From Chlorogloeopsis fritschii (GTDB lineage Bacteria; Cyanobacteriota; Cyanobacteriia; Cyanobacteriales; Nostocaceae), in the NCBI RefSeq assembly GCF_043099315.1, contig NZ_CP170748.1: a stretch of 64,000 nucleotides of DNA; one strand, 5' to 3'. Of the stretch, positions 27,124 to 36,850 are shown in pieces. Position numbers and translations under genes: made by a program. Under the pieces are notes generated by a model that saw only the letters and a program-made list of their open reading frames with translations, ran no database searches and had not been told where the DNA came from. How positions within the stretch are numbered: position 1 is the first letter of the stretch; each line of letters starts with the position of its first letter.

Positions 27124-27549
27124 TTAGGAGATAATTGTTGTAATGCAATTAAGCAGTGGTCTACGATACTTAATATAAGCAGCGGTTGTTAGGCTTTTCT
27201 TTCCCTCATAATTGATGTAATTATATTCCTCTTGTAGCAAGAGTTTTTCAAAAATACCTAAATCTTTTAACGCTTTAACTTTTTCACTAAAAATCTCTAC
27301 TTCTTCAACATACTGTGTGCGAGCATCGGCATTATCTTCAAGATATTGAAAAAACTCCCAATCAGCAATAATAAATTCAAACTTACAAACGTTGAAGTTG
27401 TATGTCCTCACCCATACTTGACTGTATTGCTGTTCGTCTTTACCGCAATAAGTTTTGTAATAATCCCAAGCTTTTCTTACCTCATTTGCATACCGTTTCC
27501 GTGTTGAATTACTGATTATTTGCTCGAATCGTGTATCAAGCAACCACAA
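27124..27549 (-). CDS. Unrecognised protein, probably 5' truncated by the IS4-type element
   Basis: 141 residues readable from a TTG at 27549; a stop codon lies just upstream and the transposon end lies within about 45 bases, so the true N-terminus is probably lost. It is rich in aromatic and charged residues (WDYYKTYCGKDEQQYSQVWV, FIIADWEFFQYLEDN). No known motif seen. Confidence 0.4.
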   Translation of the reverse strand: MWLLDTRFEQIISNSTRKRYANEVRKAWDYYKTYCGKDEQQYSQVWVRTYNFNVCKFEFIIADWEFFQYLEDNADARTQYVEEVEIFSEKVKALKDLGIFEKLLLQEEYNYINYEGKKSLTTAAYIKYRRPLLNCITTIIS

Positions 27550-27592
27550 ACAACGGCATTATATATTTTTCCTGAAGGGGAGACGAAATAAG

Positions 27593-28810
27593 CTACAACA
27601 TAGACTCAATAAGCTTCATAGCTCTTAAACCTTGTTGATAATGCTTCCACTTATTACGATTAATTTTCATTAATTCTGCCACTAATTCCACACAACTATC
27701 TTTAAAATTCACCCAAGTTTGACCATATAATCCGATATAAAAACTACTATGTCTCCGTTCTGAGCGACCATATTCTTTAATACGAGCTACATATTTTTGG
27801 ATTCCTTTACGTTTAATTTGTTGACCTTGAATTGTTGCTGAAGTGTAAGCAATCGCTATCAATAAAACCAGGGAAATAAAACGTTCACTTTCCACATTAG
27901 TCTTTTCTAAATTATAACCACCTTTTTTGAAATCTCTAAACATCTCTACCCTTCGGGAACGCCAAGGGCGAACGATATCAAATCTCTTTTTGTAAGCAGC
28001 AATTGCTGACTTTAGGCTCTCAAAACTTGTTAAAATGAACCATCCTTCTGGGGGTGCTACTCCGTTAATTTTACGTTTCCACTTGCCAGCAACATTAAAA
28101 CTCATAAAACCCTGAGTCTTTGTCACTTTAACTCCTTTGATAAAAAAAGAAACTCCAGGTGTTAAACCCAAACTGCTTAACTCTATAAAAATATCTTTTT
28201 TTACTTCCACAAATTCGTTCTTTTTTAATCGCAAACAAAAATATACATGACAACTCTGAAGATACTTTGCTAGTTTTACCGAGCAAAATTCTCTATCCCC
28301 TAACACACAGATTTTATAATTTTTCAATATGGGAATTACTTGAGATAATATTTTTTGCTGTTCCGTAATATTACTACTACCTAATTTGGGCAACAAGCTA
28401 AAATATATTGGTATGGCTCTTTTATCCCAAATCATACTGACCATTAATAAGTTTATCCGACTCCAATTAGTTCTATCAATTGCTATATAAATAATCTTTT
28501 CATCTCTAAAGTATGTTGCTAGTAATTCTTGAACAATTGGCAACCAAATTTTTTCAATTGTGAGATTTGGCAATGATAAAAATCTTTGTATTCTTTTTCT
28601 TCTGCTTTCAAATTTAATTGCCAAAGGTAGTGCATTCGCTAACTTTTCTAAAGTTACTTCTTTAATTGACTGTAACAGATGTATCAAAATTTTTAGCAAC
28701 AGATATTCTGCTAAACTCAATTGACTTTTTAATTGCTTTTGGTACAATGTAGCTAACATTATCATTAAGTAAGTATTCTTGACAAAACTAGACCTACCTT
28801 TTTTTATCAC
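27593..28810 (-). mobile_element. IS4-family transposase
   Basis: 405 residues with an IS4-type DDE domain: first Asp in YIAIDRTNWSRIN, second in CVLGDREFCSVKL, and the Y-(2)-R-(3)-E type signature region KKRFDI...EMFRDFKKGGYNLE. Between RFDI and EMFRD there are nine extra residues, VRPWRSRRV, encoded by a small dispersed repeat (27947-27973) close to the catalytic Glu, so activity is doubtful. Terminal inverted repeats could not be fixed with confidence; the element probably spans about 27575-28830. On its right it abuts a helicase fragment. Confidence 0.85.
27947..27973 (-). repeat. Small dispersed repeat inserted in frame in the IS4 transposase
   Basis: 27 bases. On the coding strand it begins GTTCGCCCTTGGCG and ends TCCCGAAGGGTA, with an inverted-repeat core CCCTT...AAGGG. 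Relatives of the transposase normally read RFDIEEMFRD at this place (from memory of the family). Confidence 0.65.
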
Positions 28811-28867
28811 AAAACGCTACCCACCTTACACTCCAAGCTTTTTAGGCTGCTTCGTCCCCCCTTCAGA

Positions 28868-29090
28868 TATTTTTCCACTCAAGGCATTAGCCCTCGACCA
28901 AATGCGAAAATTGCGATCGCTGGTGAAGGCAATGCCCAACAATCGTCTTAAACTCGCATTAATGACAGGAGATACACCAGCCAACGATCGGCAACGCTTG
29001 TTTATTCCCAATCCCCCCAACATCTTGGCAGTCAGTCCCGACTTATTGCACCACTATCTTTATAACGTGCGCCGTCGAAAGGTTTACTAG
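28868..29090 (+). pseudogene. DEAD/DEAH-box helicase fragment
   Basis: In-frame residues IFPLKALALDQMRKLRSLVK, LALMTGDTP and PNILAVSPDLLHHYLYN match motifs Ia and Ib and the TNPDMLH-type region of YprA/Lhr-like helicases. Walker A, the DEAH box and the whole C-terminal half are absent. The 5' side is cut by the IS4-type element. Confidence 0.65.
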
Positions 29091-29131
29091 GGTTTATTCA
29101 AAGAGAAACACAACGCCTTGGGTTAGGTTAT

Positions 29132-29656
29132 TTAACAAGCAAGGTTGCGGTGTTCTACAGTTCGTTGACAGGCGATCGCCTCACCAATACGCTTGAGAAT
29201 TTGCAAAATTTCATACAGTTCTTTTTTCGATGTAAACAGCGCAAAAACTCTTGACAGATCATATTGAGGAGTTTCTGCTTGCGTCAATTTAATAAACAAA
29301 ACATCGTCCCCATTAGTCACCATACCAAACACAGGTTTATCGGGATGGGGGTTAGCCATCAGATAAGCCAGTGCTTGCGGTAAAGCCGACCAAACTGAAA
29401 GCGTAGTTTTTTTGGACTACAACACCACAACCCAAAACTGATTTTGTAGCACCAATACGTCAATCCGTCCACGTAGTAACTCCTCTCCATCATTTAGCAC
29501 CAGATCTACGGATGATTCCGCCTTGATTCTGAAAGGAGGGTCGTAAAATCCTGCCAGTGCCAGCAAGGGAGATACTACTAACAACATCACAGTCCCTTCT
29601 AATAAATCACCTTCGCCACAGTGATAGAGATACCTTACAAGGGTCTGGAGCAGCAT
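29132..29656 (-). pseudogene. Restriction endonuclease R-subunit-like protein, truncated and with a nonsense codon
   Basis: Resembles the small cyanobacterial type I restriction R-like proteins: VVSPLLALAGFYDPPFRIKA, then a PD-(D/E)XK-like core LLRGRIDVLVLQNQFWVVVL, then SK, ALAYLMANPHPDKPVFGMV and YEILQILKRI. A TAG at 29417-29419 stands where the family has Glu (VLESK), in the E-x-K catalytic motif. Both halves are in the same frame. The 5' end is replaced at about 29635 by a GIY-YIG fragment on the other strand. Confidence 0.65.
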
Positions 29657-29814
29657 TTACTCGTGCTGCGATAAAACGCGGCATCGAATTCAAAATTGTC
29701 CATGTGTGGAAGACTTCAAGTAAACAAGAAGCCCGTCAGCTTGAAATTCAACTCAAAAGATATAAAAACCATGCACAATTATTAAGGAGAGTGCAAAATG
29801 TCAAAAAGAATTAG
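29600..29814 (+). pseudogene. GIY-YIG nuclease fragment
   Basis: GSGAAFTRAAIKRGIEFKIV, HVWKTSSKQEARQLEIQLKR and YKNHAQL match the C-terminal part of a GIY-YIG domain. The GIY and YIG strands and the catalytic Arg are missing. After NHAQL the sequence diverges from the usual CP.C ending. Confidence 0.5.
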
Positions 29815-30085
29815 ACAAAAACTAGGTAGATACCATTTAAGACGTAAATTAAGTGGGAAAGTTTTGCTATCAAGGTTACAAGCTTTAGTTGCTATCAACA
29901 GAACCATCAAGAAAAAACCTGTACAACTGCAAGGAAATTCATTCGCAATAACAATATTCAACCGCCATGTGTTATCACAGTACTCAAGATATCGGGTAGT
30001 GAAGAAAAATTTTTCTTGTCAAACAATGGATTATTTAGCTATAAATATGCCATTGAAAATCACAAATTATTCTCACCTGAAATAG
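29798..30085 (+). CDS. Small basic hypothetical protein
   Basis: 95 residues, strongly basic at the N-terminus (MSKRIRQKLGRYHLRRKLSG). An AAGGAG ribosome site precedes the ATG by 9 bases, which supports translation. It overlaps the end of the GIY-YIG fragment by 17 bases. No family recognised. Confidence 0.35.
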   Translation: MSKRIRQKLGRYHLRRKLSGKVLLSRLQALVAINRTIKKKPVQLQGNSFAITIFNRHVLSQYSRYRVVKKNFSCQTMDYLAINMPLKITNYSHLK

Positions 30086-30316
30086 CGTCCGTCGCTAGTT
30101 AAATCAGCCTTAAATTGAATCGACTATAGCCTGTCATATCTGGCAGGCTAAAAACGAACACTACTTGCTTGGTTTCGGGAGCATCCTCTTTTGGTAGAAA
30201 GACTCAAATAGCAAGCAAATCATTGAGATATCTGGTTGCAAGGAAAAAGACTGATTCGAGAGTTTTATTTTTTCTGTAATTGTTTCTCTGTCGTCAAGAG
30301 CTTATTTGAGCTATCA

Positions 30317-30446
30317 GTAAGTAGGTAGGCGCTAAAAAACACAACTATATTAAAAAATGTAAATCGCTTAAAAGCTTAGATTTAAAGGTTTTTTGGTGCT
30401 TTACATAAGTTTACGTAGTTTGGTTAAATTGTGCCTACCTACTTAC
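30317..30446. repeat. MITE-like element with 14-bp terminal inverted repeats
   Basis: GTAAGTAGGTAGGC at 30317-30330 is perfectly inverted at 30433-30446, enclosing about 100 bases of AT-rich sequence with no ORF. The inverted similarity weakly continues inward (AACACAAC versus AACCAAAC). It lies in a gene-free 526-base gap (30086-30611), where nothing else was seen. Confidence 0.5.
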
Positions 30447-30611
30447 AGGGTCAAATATTTAACTTCCCTAAGCTTCATGAATATAGTTTTTTTCATGAAT
30501 CATTTAGGGTTGCTATATCTAGTGCCTACCAACAATTACCATAATTGCGGCTATACTTGAAATAAGTTCTGCAATTAATACTTAAATTGCAACAAATTTT
30601 ATAAAGAATAA

Positions 30612-31605
30612 CTATGTTATGGATGGCCTCAAGTTAGTTAAATCCTCCTGATTTTCGTAGTCAGACCAATGCTCAGATGTTGGTTTGTACCACCAATACT
30701 CTAAAATTTTTGAATCAACAAATCCTGTAAGTTCTTGGTCAGGCCATATATGTAGGCGTTCTAAACATCCAGTGCTATTAGCAGCTTTTTCAAAAGCTTC
30801 CCATTGCTCAATAAAATGTTTCGCCCAGGTTTTTTTAGTCATAATAGGTTTAATAAAGTCTAGACCTGCTGCCAACATTCTTTTTCCATTTGTTCCTCTT
30901 GCATTGATTGGCTCCCAGAACATAACCTCTGGTTCTATCTCTAATATTTTGTCTAGATAAAAAATGAAATCTTCTAGCGTTATTTGAGGAGGGGTTGGAG
31001 CAACTGCAACATAAAGCCTACATCCTGCTTTACGACCTTCCAAAAGAGCTTTGAACCGGAGAGAAGGTGGAGGAGAACCTGGCTCAATTTGGCGACTGAG
31101 TGTATCATTTAAGTATGGTATACTCATACCTACTGTGACATTAGGATTAACAAGAATGTCTAAGTCGTTTAGCCAAAGGAGCCCACGAGTAAGAATCCTA
31201 ACTCTTTTGTTATGCTTCAATAAAGTTTCAACAGCCATACGTGTTATATCTGCTGTTTGTTTGTTTTGGTAAGGATCAGTGCCGGAACAAAGAAGAACCA
31301 CGCCCTTACCAGCGGGAGTTTCATGCCATACTCTTTTGCTCACCAATGAACTTTCTAATTTTTCGGGTAGGTCTTTTTCGGATAAAAAGATATTTTCCCC
31401 AATCCATTTGAGGATCATTAACACCTTTGTCTTTGAGATAAGGTTGCCTTGCTCTAATTACTGGTGTAGAAGGCACATAACAAAAAGTGCATCCATGAAT
31501 ACAACCTGATGCTACGTTAATTACGTAATCACATAACCCTTTCTTATAAAGGGCGCTTTTCTGAAGAGGATTAGCAATATTTTCAGAGCCTTGAGTAATA
31601 GTCAT
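30612..31605 (-). pseudogene. SPL-like radical SAM protein, frameshifted
   Basis: The first part starts MTITQGSENIANPLQKSALY and has the radical-SAM cysteine cluster CIHGCTFCYVPSTP. It then reads NDPQMDWGKYLF before leaving frame. The second part continues at LSEKDLPEKLESSLVSKRVW and covers the rest of the barrel (VLLCSGTDPYQ, RVRILTRG, VTVGMSIPYLND, and others). Removing one T from the TTTTT run near 31385 restores YLLSEKDLPEK. It is divergent from, and 120 bases away from, a TcmP gene; three-Cys radical-SAM-like proteins are known partners of TcmP. Possibly a sequencing error, or a decayed module. Confidence 0.72.
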
Positions 31606-31726
31606 ATTTAACTGTCTTAGTTTAGAAATAATCGTAATAATTTTAAATCTTGTAAAAATTAACTTTAATATAAAAATTAGTATAATCTCTGTTAACTATT
31701 GAGTAATATTTAAGGAAATCAAATTA

Positions 31727-33108
31727 ATGTCTAGAAAAAAGAAATATAGTTGGAGTGCTGACGGGAAAGAAATTCCAGATATACCTGCTTATGCCAAAGG
31801 TAAACACTTAGTTTTACAAGAATATATAAAAAATTGGATAGAAGTAATTTGTGGTCACTGTGTTTTCGGTCCTGAGAAACTTACATTAATAGATGGGTTT
31901 TGTGGTGGGGGTGTATATAGGGATGGCGAACAGTATTGGGATGGATCAGCCATAAGAATGATTAGGATGGTTGAGGAAGGTCTACTAAAGGTTCAAGAAA
32001 GAAAACCTTGGTACAATCCTGATATCAACTTTATATTTATTGATAATAACATAGAACACACAGCTTGTCTAGAATTACAACTTAAAAAAGCAGGTTTTGA
32101 GCATTATCTGGTATCAGGCAAATGTCAAATAATTACTAATAATTTTCTAAACGAATTAGATAAATGCCTTAATATAATCCGAGTAAGACGAGGCTATTCG
32201 TTCTTTTTTTAGATCCTTTTGGATTAGACATTCAGCCAGCAGTTGTTAGAGAAATAATATCACTTGGTCGATCTGAAGTTTTATTAACTCATATGCTTTC
32301 TGGATTGGTAAGGATATTAACTAGGCGGGAAGATAGATATAAAAAGTTTTTTCATGAATTTGAAGCAGATGAATACTATACAGATCTAGCCGAGCAAAAA
32401 GATTTTCGTAACAGGCAAGCTTATTTAAGAAATCAAGGTTTATTACTATATAGGCAAGAAGGTAATGTTAAATATGCTTGGACATTTGCAATTATGAAAA
32501 ATATTAAGACAGTTGAGTACTATTTGATTCATTTATCTAGTAATTCAACAGCCTTAGAAGTTATGAAACGAACTTTATTTAAATATAATAACTTAGAATA
32601 TCAATATCATTATGGTGTTTATGGTTTAGGCTTTAGAGAACTTGAGTATTATGAACATAATCTGAGCATATATAATATTTCTCAGCAAAATCTAAATGAT
32701 TGTATAGATGATTTAGCTGAACAGCTAATGCAGCTTGTATATGAAGAAGAAGATGGGATAACGTTTGAAAAACTTTATTTACAAACTACCCAAACTAATC
32801 CAGCCACGATACCTCTTTATATGCAAGCTTTAATTCAACAAAGACTTGAACAAGATATTAAAATTATTAGACAAAAAAAGCTAACGCAATCAAGAAACAT
32901 AAAAAATGATGATTTGATTATAAAATCCAGAGATACACCTTTATGGATTCCTGGACTAACAAATAGGTTTGAAAAAGTAAATAAAATCGATAGCAATCAA
33001 AAAATAAATAGGGAAAATCAAACAACTAAGAAAAGAAGGTTAAAACCGCAAGAAACTACTTTATGGATTCCTGGACTATCAGCAGATTTTAATAATGAAG
33101 ATGACTAA
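31727..33108 (+). pseudogene. tcmP: Three-Cys-motif partner protein TcmP, frameshifted
   Basis: The N-terminal frame reads KHLVLQEYIKNWIEVICGHC, then LTLIDGFCGGGVYRDGEQYW and INFIFIDNNIEHTACLELQL, the TcmP pattern. At about 32170-32180 one base is missing, and the coding passes to another frame reading SKTRLFVLFLDPFGLDIQPA, then HMLSGLVRILTRREDRYKKF to the stop at 33108. The C-terminal tail contains the motif LWIPGL twice, encoded by an identical 20-mer exactly 120 bases apart. TcmP function is unknown; it is Rossmann-like and always found next to three-Cys radical-SAM-type proteins. Confidence 0.72.
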
Positions 33109-33766
33109 TCTTTATTTTTTAATCATCTTTAGCCATATCTTCGGCATAAAAATAGCATTAGTATCTGCCGTAAATCCCATTATTGGTTTGATGTTCAGTA
33201 TGGTTAAGGTTGTGGTTTCTTGTATTACACAGACTCAGCCACACAAAATTATTGGGAAAAAGCTGCAATTGCAATATTAATGGCTAGTTTCGCGCAAGCA
33301 AATAATACCTCGGAAGCTGAACCATTGTCATAACTAAAAGGGGACTGCACTGAGAAAGAGCAGTTTTCAAGACCTCTGCTCAATGACACTTATAGCAGAA
33401 ATCGCTGCAAAAAGGCTGCACCATCTTTGGGCAGTTCCACAAGGACGGCAATACCTTATAATCGCGCTGGCGGATGATACTGCGAGTACAAATATTGAGC
33501 AACAAGCGAATGATTAAGTTCCCACCAAGAAAAGCTTTTTACTAAGGTAAAAAATCTCAAAAAATCTGATAAATCAGAAAAATAGCCTAAACAATGGCAA
33601 AAAATTTTTGTATTGTTATGATTGATGTAGCAAATAATATAGCAGATGCAGCTTACGTACTATGCCATAGACAATCGCCGATTATTGAGTAAACAAACTT
33701 GCAATTGAAGGCGAACTCTATTGCATTTTAATATAAAATGCAATCTGCTTTTTACAAGAGCACTCT
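33109..33766. other. Decayed 658-base region without a firm gene
   Basis: Contains protein-like scraps in the plus strand, such as FLYYTDSATQNYWEKAAIA (about 33216-33272) and a 44-codon ORF at 33383-33517 starting MTLIAEIAAKRLHHLWAVPQ. Neither has a credible ribosome site or a recognised family. Probably remnants of deleted genes. Confidence 0.4.
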
Positions 33767-33778
33767 TTGGGGGCTTGC

Positions 33779-34615
33779 ATGGAATTTGACCTGCGAAAAG
33801 CGATCAATGCAATTTCAGACGTTGTCCAGAACCGACCTGCCCCTATTCGCGAGTTCGACCAAATATACATGAAGGTCGCCGATATGGTGATCCAAGCAGA
33901 GTACGTAGCTCGTGTTTTTGACAACAAGGATATCGTATTTGTCGGGGACGGTGATGGAATTGCACTGTCCGCCGCTCATTTAAAAGCCCAAAATGTCATT
34001 AATTATGGGCCAAGGTCGATTACTCTACTTGATTTTGATGAGCGGATCGTAAATTCCGTGCGACGATTCGGTGAGAAACTTCAACCCAAAATTGAGATTT
34101 CTGCACACCTTTATAACGTGGCAGAAGCACTGCCCCCAGAGCATTTTGGTGCATACGATGGGTTTCACATCAATCCACCTTGGGGTGCAAGTAACGATGG
34201 AGAAAGTGTTATAGCTTTTTTTGAGCGCGGCAGTCAAGCAACTAAAGAAAAAAGCTTAGGTATCGTCGTTATAGCAGATGACCCTGATCTACTATGGACA
34301 CAGGAAGTATTACGCGATACGCAACGCCGCGCACTTGAACTTGGATATGTAGTATCCGAACTGCTGCCACAGTTACATCTTTATCATCTCGACGACGCAC
34401 CTGATCTACGTTCATGTTCGTGTCTATTCCGTCGTATTGACCCTAGTTGTATGCAGATAACATCGGAACCTCTTGAGTCAGCGAGACTGGAGAATTTTTA
34501 TGGAAAGAGTTCCCCGTTGCGCTTTCGATACGTACGTGAGCGCCCAACACTGAACACAGAAAGAGAATCAGATCAACTCTACATACTTGAAAAGCTTGAG
34601 GTGGAAAATGGATAA
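33779..34615 (+). CDS. BpsA/DUF43-like putative methyltransferase or aminopropyltransferase domain
   Basis: 278 residues from the ATG at 33779, chosen because GGGGGC lies just before it; the in-frame TTG 12 bases earlier is less likely. It resembles the C-terminal domain of branched-chain polyamine synthase BpsA (PF01861, old DUF43): DIVFVGDGDGIALSAAHLKA as SAM-type motif I, SITLLDFDERIVNSVRRFGE, and INPPWGASNDGESV as the NPPW/Y motif IV. Standalone polyamine chemistry is unlikely here. The next gene overlaps its end by 8 bases, so the two are coupled. Its setting among PIN, ImmA and STAND-type genes suggests a defence role (inference). Confidence 0.65.
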   Translation: MEFDLRKAINAISDVVQNRPAPIREFDQIYMKVADMVIQAEYVARVFDNKDIVFVGDGDGIALSAAHLKAQNVINYGPRSITLLDFDERIVNSVRRFGEKLQPKIEISAHLYNVAEALPPEHFGAYDGFHINPPWGASNDGESVIAFFERGSQATKEKSLGIVVIADDPDLLWTQEVLRDTQRRALELGYVVSELLPQLHLYHLDDAPDLRSCSCLFRRIDPSCMQITSEPLESARLENFYGKSSPLRFRYVRERPTLNTERESDQLYILEKLEVENG

Positions 34616-35180
34616 TACGATGAAGAAAGCGGGAATCATTTTCATGAAAGTTGGGCTGCACGCGCAAGAGAATATTGAAGACATTATCAAACGTAAACAA
34701 CGCGAATTTGAAGAAACGGGTTCAATTTTCTGGGGCTATGGCGGTAATACTTGCCATCCCTTGACTATGGTTCAACCATTTGCGAAAGAGGTGGAAAAAA
34801 GTGGCAACGAAGTTCTCATTGTTATGCAGAAGATGAACTCTAGACATGCTGCCCCACCAGAAATTGCTAAACAGTACTCGGACGATGGTGTTAATTGGCA
34901 GCCGATTCCCAAGGGTATAGAAGTCCGCGGGTCACGCTACGCTTTGGTTCTAGATGAGCTTAGAGTAAAGGAATTTGACTTGGATCTGGGCGAACTACAG
35001 GTTGGAGTCGGTCCTAGCCGTGGGCGCAAGGCTGATAAGTATCTGGTTGGCCGAGCGGACAAAGGATGCTTTCTCTACGCACCTCATGATCTGCCAGTTA
35101 CACCGGATGAACAGACTGTGAAGCGTATCGAAATTGTCGCTCGTGTGAAAACACCGTATGCAGTTTTTCTGAAGAATTAA
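34608..35180 (+). CDS. Unrecognised protein sharing an RK...G..FWG.G module with 37165-37980
   Basis: 191 residues starting MDNTMKKAGIIFMKVG; GAGGTGG precedes the ATG by 4 bases, within the end of the upstream gene. Near the N-terminus IEDIIKRKQREFEETGSIFW-GYGG aligns with LTAIIRRKEWERQLGSGYFLWGVG of the protein at 37165. Further shared elements are SRYALVLDELR versus SHYALVCFSDREL, and a final TPYAVFL versus SPYCVQL. No known family can be named. It is coupled to the BpsA-like gene, so the two products probably act together. Confidence 0.6.
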   Translation: MDNTMKKAGIIFMKVGLHAQENIEDIIKRKQREFEETGSIFWGYGGNTCHPLTMVQPFAKEVEKSGNEVLIVMQKMNSRHAAPPEIAKQYSDDGVNWQPIPKGIEVRGSRYALVLDELRVKEFDLDLGELQVGVGPSRGRKADKYLVGRADKGCFLYAPHDLPVTPDEQTVKRIEIVARVKTPYAVFLKN

Positions 35181-35816
35181 TTAACTGGATTGCACATATA
35201 ACAGAGTTCTTGTAACAGCACGCAAGTTTTTGATGTATGAAGAAAGCCCCTCTTGTACTGACTCGAAAGAGGTGGGATTACTGACACCAAACACAATTCT
35301 CAGTGCTATATCGACATCTGGATTGGATCTCACACAATCTTGGACGTGGGCAAATTGGTATTCAACCAAGTATGAGAAAAGTACCTCCATAGTCACCACA
35401 CGGCCTACCAGTGCGTTGGCGATCTGAGTAACAGAATCATTAGTACAAAGCGCTGTCAAAGAACGCTTGTCACCCGTGATTACGAGTGTGTTCTCGTCAG
35501 TAGCGCCCACTGCAAGCAGCAAGGCTTCTCCGGCATCGATATTCTGAACAGCATTCAGCGCATCCAATAGATCTGGGTCAGCCGCTCCAGCGTCAAGTGG
35601 TATAGAACTTCTGAGGAATGCTTCTAGCCTAGCGGCACTCTCTTCATCTTTACAGAAACGCAAGCGATTCTTAGCAGGAAAGAGCGAATATTTTGCGGTC
35701 GCAAGTACGCGCACACTGGTGGGAACACAACCAAATAGAGCTATGGACTCATCAAGCAGCCCATAACGCGCAAGTTTAAGTAAGGCATCGTTATCGATCA
35801 GAATTAGCCGATCCAT
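35181..35816 (-). CDS. PIN-like domain protein, partner of ImmA/IrrE gene
   Basis: 211 residues from the ATG at 35816, preceded by GGTGAGG; a GTG 12 bases upstream would overlap the previous gene by 4 bases. The N-terminal LILIDNDALLKLARYGLLDE is a PIN-type first strand with Asp. LDALNAVQNIDAGEALLLAV (Asp-Ala-Gly-Glu) is the second acidic patch, and ENTLVITGDKRSLTALC (Thr-Gly-Asp-Lys) is the third. PIN domains are Mg2+-dependent RNases. The gene follows the ImmA/IrrE-type gene directly, a pairing common in toxin-antitoxin-like modules. It converges with the gene at 34608, ending one base apart. Confidence 0.7.
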   Translation of the reverse strand: MDRLILIDNDALLKLARYGLLDESIALFGCVPTSVRVLATAKYSLFPAKNRLRFCKDEESAARLEAFLRSSIPLDAGAADPDLLDALNAVQNIDAGEALLLAVGATDENTLVITGDKRSLTALCTNDSVTQIANALVGRVVTMEVLFSYLVEYQFAHVQDCVRSNPDVDIALRIVFGVSNPTSFESVQEGLSSYIKNLRAVTRTLLYVQSS

Positions 35817-35824
35817 AAGCAACC

Positions 35825-36850
35825 TCACCTACTGTATGAACCAGTAATCCTACCAAGGAACTCTATGGTGTCCGGTGGTAGTGCTTCAGTATCGATCTCT
35901 CGCCACATCGCTTCGTTAATGACAGTTGACGCAGATGGATTCTCACCTTGCAGGAGCTTCGCAGCAGCATTACCAACTCCCCATTTTCCGGTGTGATTGG
36001 CAAAATTTAACACAATGTGTCCAGGATCGATATAGTGTGCCTTACCAAACTGAAATGCCGATTCCGCTAGTTCTCTGAAGTTGACTCGATTGTCTAACAC
36101 GGTGTAAGTCGCGTTTTTCCTACCGTTTAACAACTCGATCGCGAACATATCTGCCTGGCGCTCGTCGGAGTCGTTATCCTTCAAAGCGTACGAGTCTTCG
36201 CTCAGTTCTTCATCGACCAATATTTCGCCAGGAGTCACATGCCCAAGCGCCAAATGGGCGACTTCGTGGGCTAAGATAAAGAGTTGCCATGCCCAAAGGT
36301 ACGACGCTTTTGACAAAATAATGACCGGACGGCTGTGGGTATAAACCACCATACCATCCATCTTCGCCACATCTTTGCCAAGCTCTGCCAAATAAACTAC
36401 TGGTACACCGTGTGACCAGCAGGTCATCAACAAATTCCTCAGACCTAGCCAGTTCCCTGGAAACGAAGAAAGCACTTCTTGGCGAAGCACGTCTGCTCTG
36501 TCTCCAAATAACCTAAATTCCACTGGACAAGCCGATGCAACAGATTCGGCAACGCTAACAGCAATTGATGATGCAGCCTTCAAGTTCTTCGACTTGTTCG
36601 GAATCGAACGTTTATACTTTATGTCACGTCGCCGAAGCGATTCAACTCGCGGGCTTGCAGCGAAAAGAGGAGCCGCACGAAGACCCAATCGCTTTGCAAG
36701 AATTGTAGCGATTTCCGATGAAGCGGCAGTATCTGATAGCACTTCTGTGGTTACCCACTCGGGCAGCAACATATTTTGCAGACTGCGCGGGAAGCCAGCA
36801 GACTCAAGCGATCCAAAGATCATGTCAATCTGGCGATTAGGTGTAGTCAA
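35825..36850 (-). CDS. ImmA/IrrE-family metallopeptidase (COG2856)
   Basis: 341 residues. The zinc-protease motif HEVAHLALGH sits at about residue 196 in LFILAHEVAHLALGHV, followed by DSDERQADMFAIELL as the third-ligand helix (family pattern E-x-x-A-x-x-F-A). The N-terminal 100 residues contain an AT-rich-free helical region (EIATILAKRLGLR) that could be a degenerate HTH. ImmA-type peptidases cleave repressors or antitoxins. It is upstream of, and probably translationally coupled to, the PIN-domain gene. Confidence 0.78.
   Translation of the reverse strand: MTTPNRQIDMIFGSLESAGFPRSLQNMLLPEWVTTEVLSDTAASSEIATILAKRLGLRAAPLFAASPRVESLRRRDIKYKRSIPNKSKNLKAASSIAVSVAESVASACPVEFRLFGDRADVLRQEVLSSFPGNWLGLRNLLMTCWSHGVPVVYLAELGKDVAKMDGMVVYTHSRPVIILSKASYLWAWQLFILAHEVAHLALGHVTPGEILVDEELSEDSYALKDNDSDERQADMFAIELLNGRKNATYTVLDNRVNFRELAESAFQFGKAHYIDPGHIVLNFANHTGKWGVGNAAAKLLQGENPSASTVINEAMWREIDTEALPPDTIEFLGRITGSYSR

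Noticed and set aside
33095..33280. 61-codon plus-strand frame after tcmP
   Set aside because: Overlaps the tcmP end, is hydrophobic only by AT-rich chance, and has no ribosome site.
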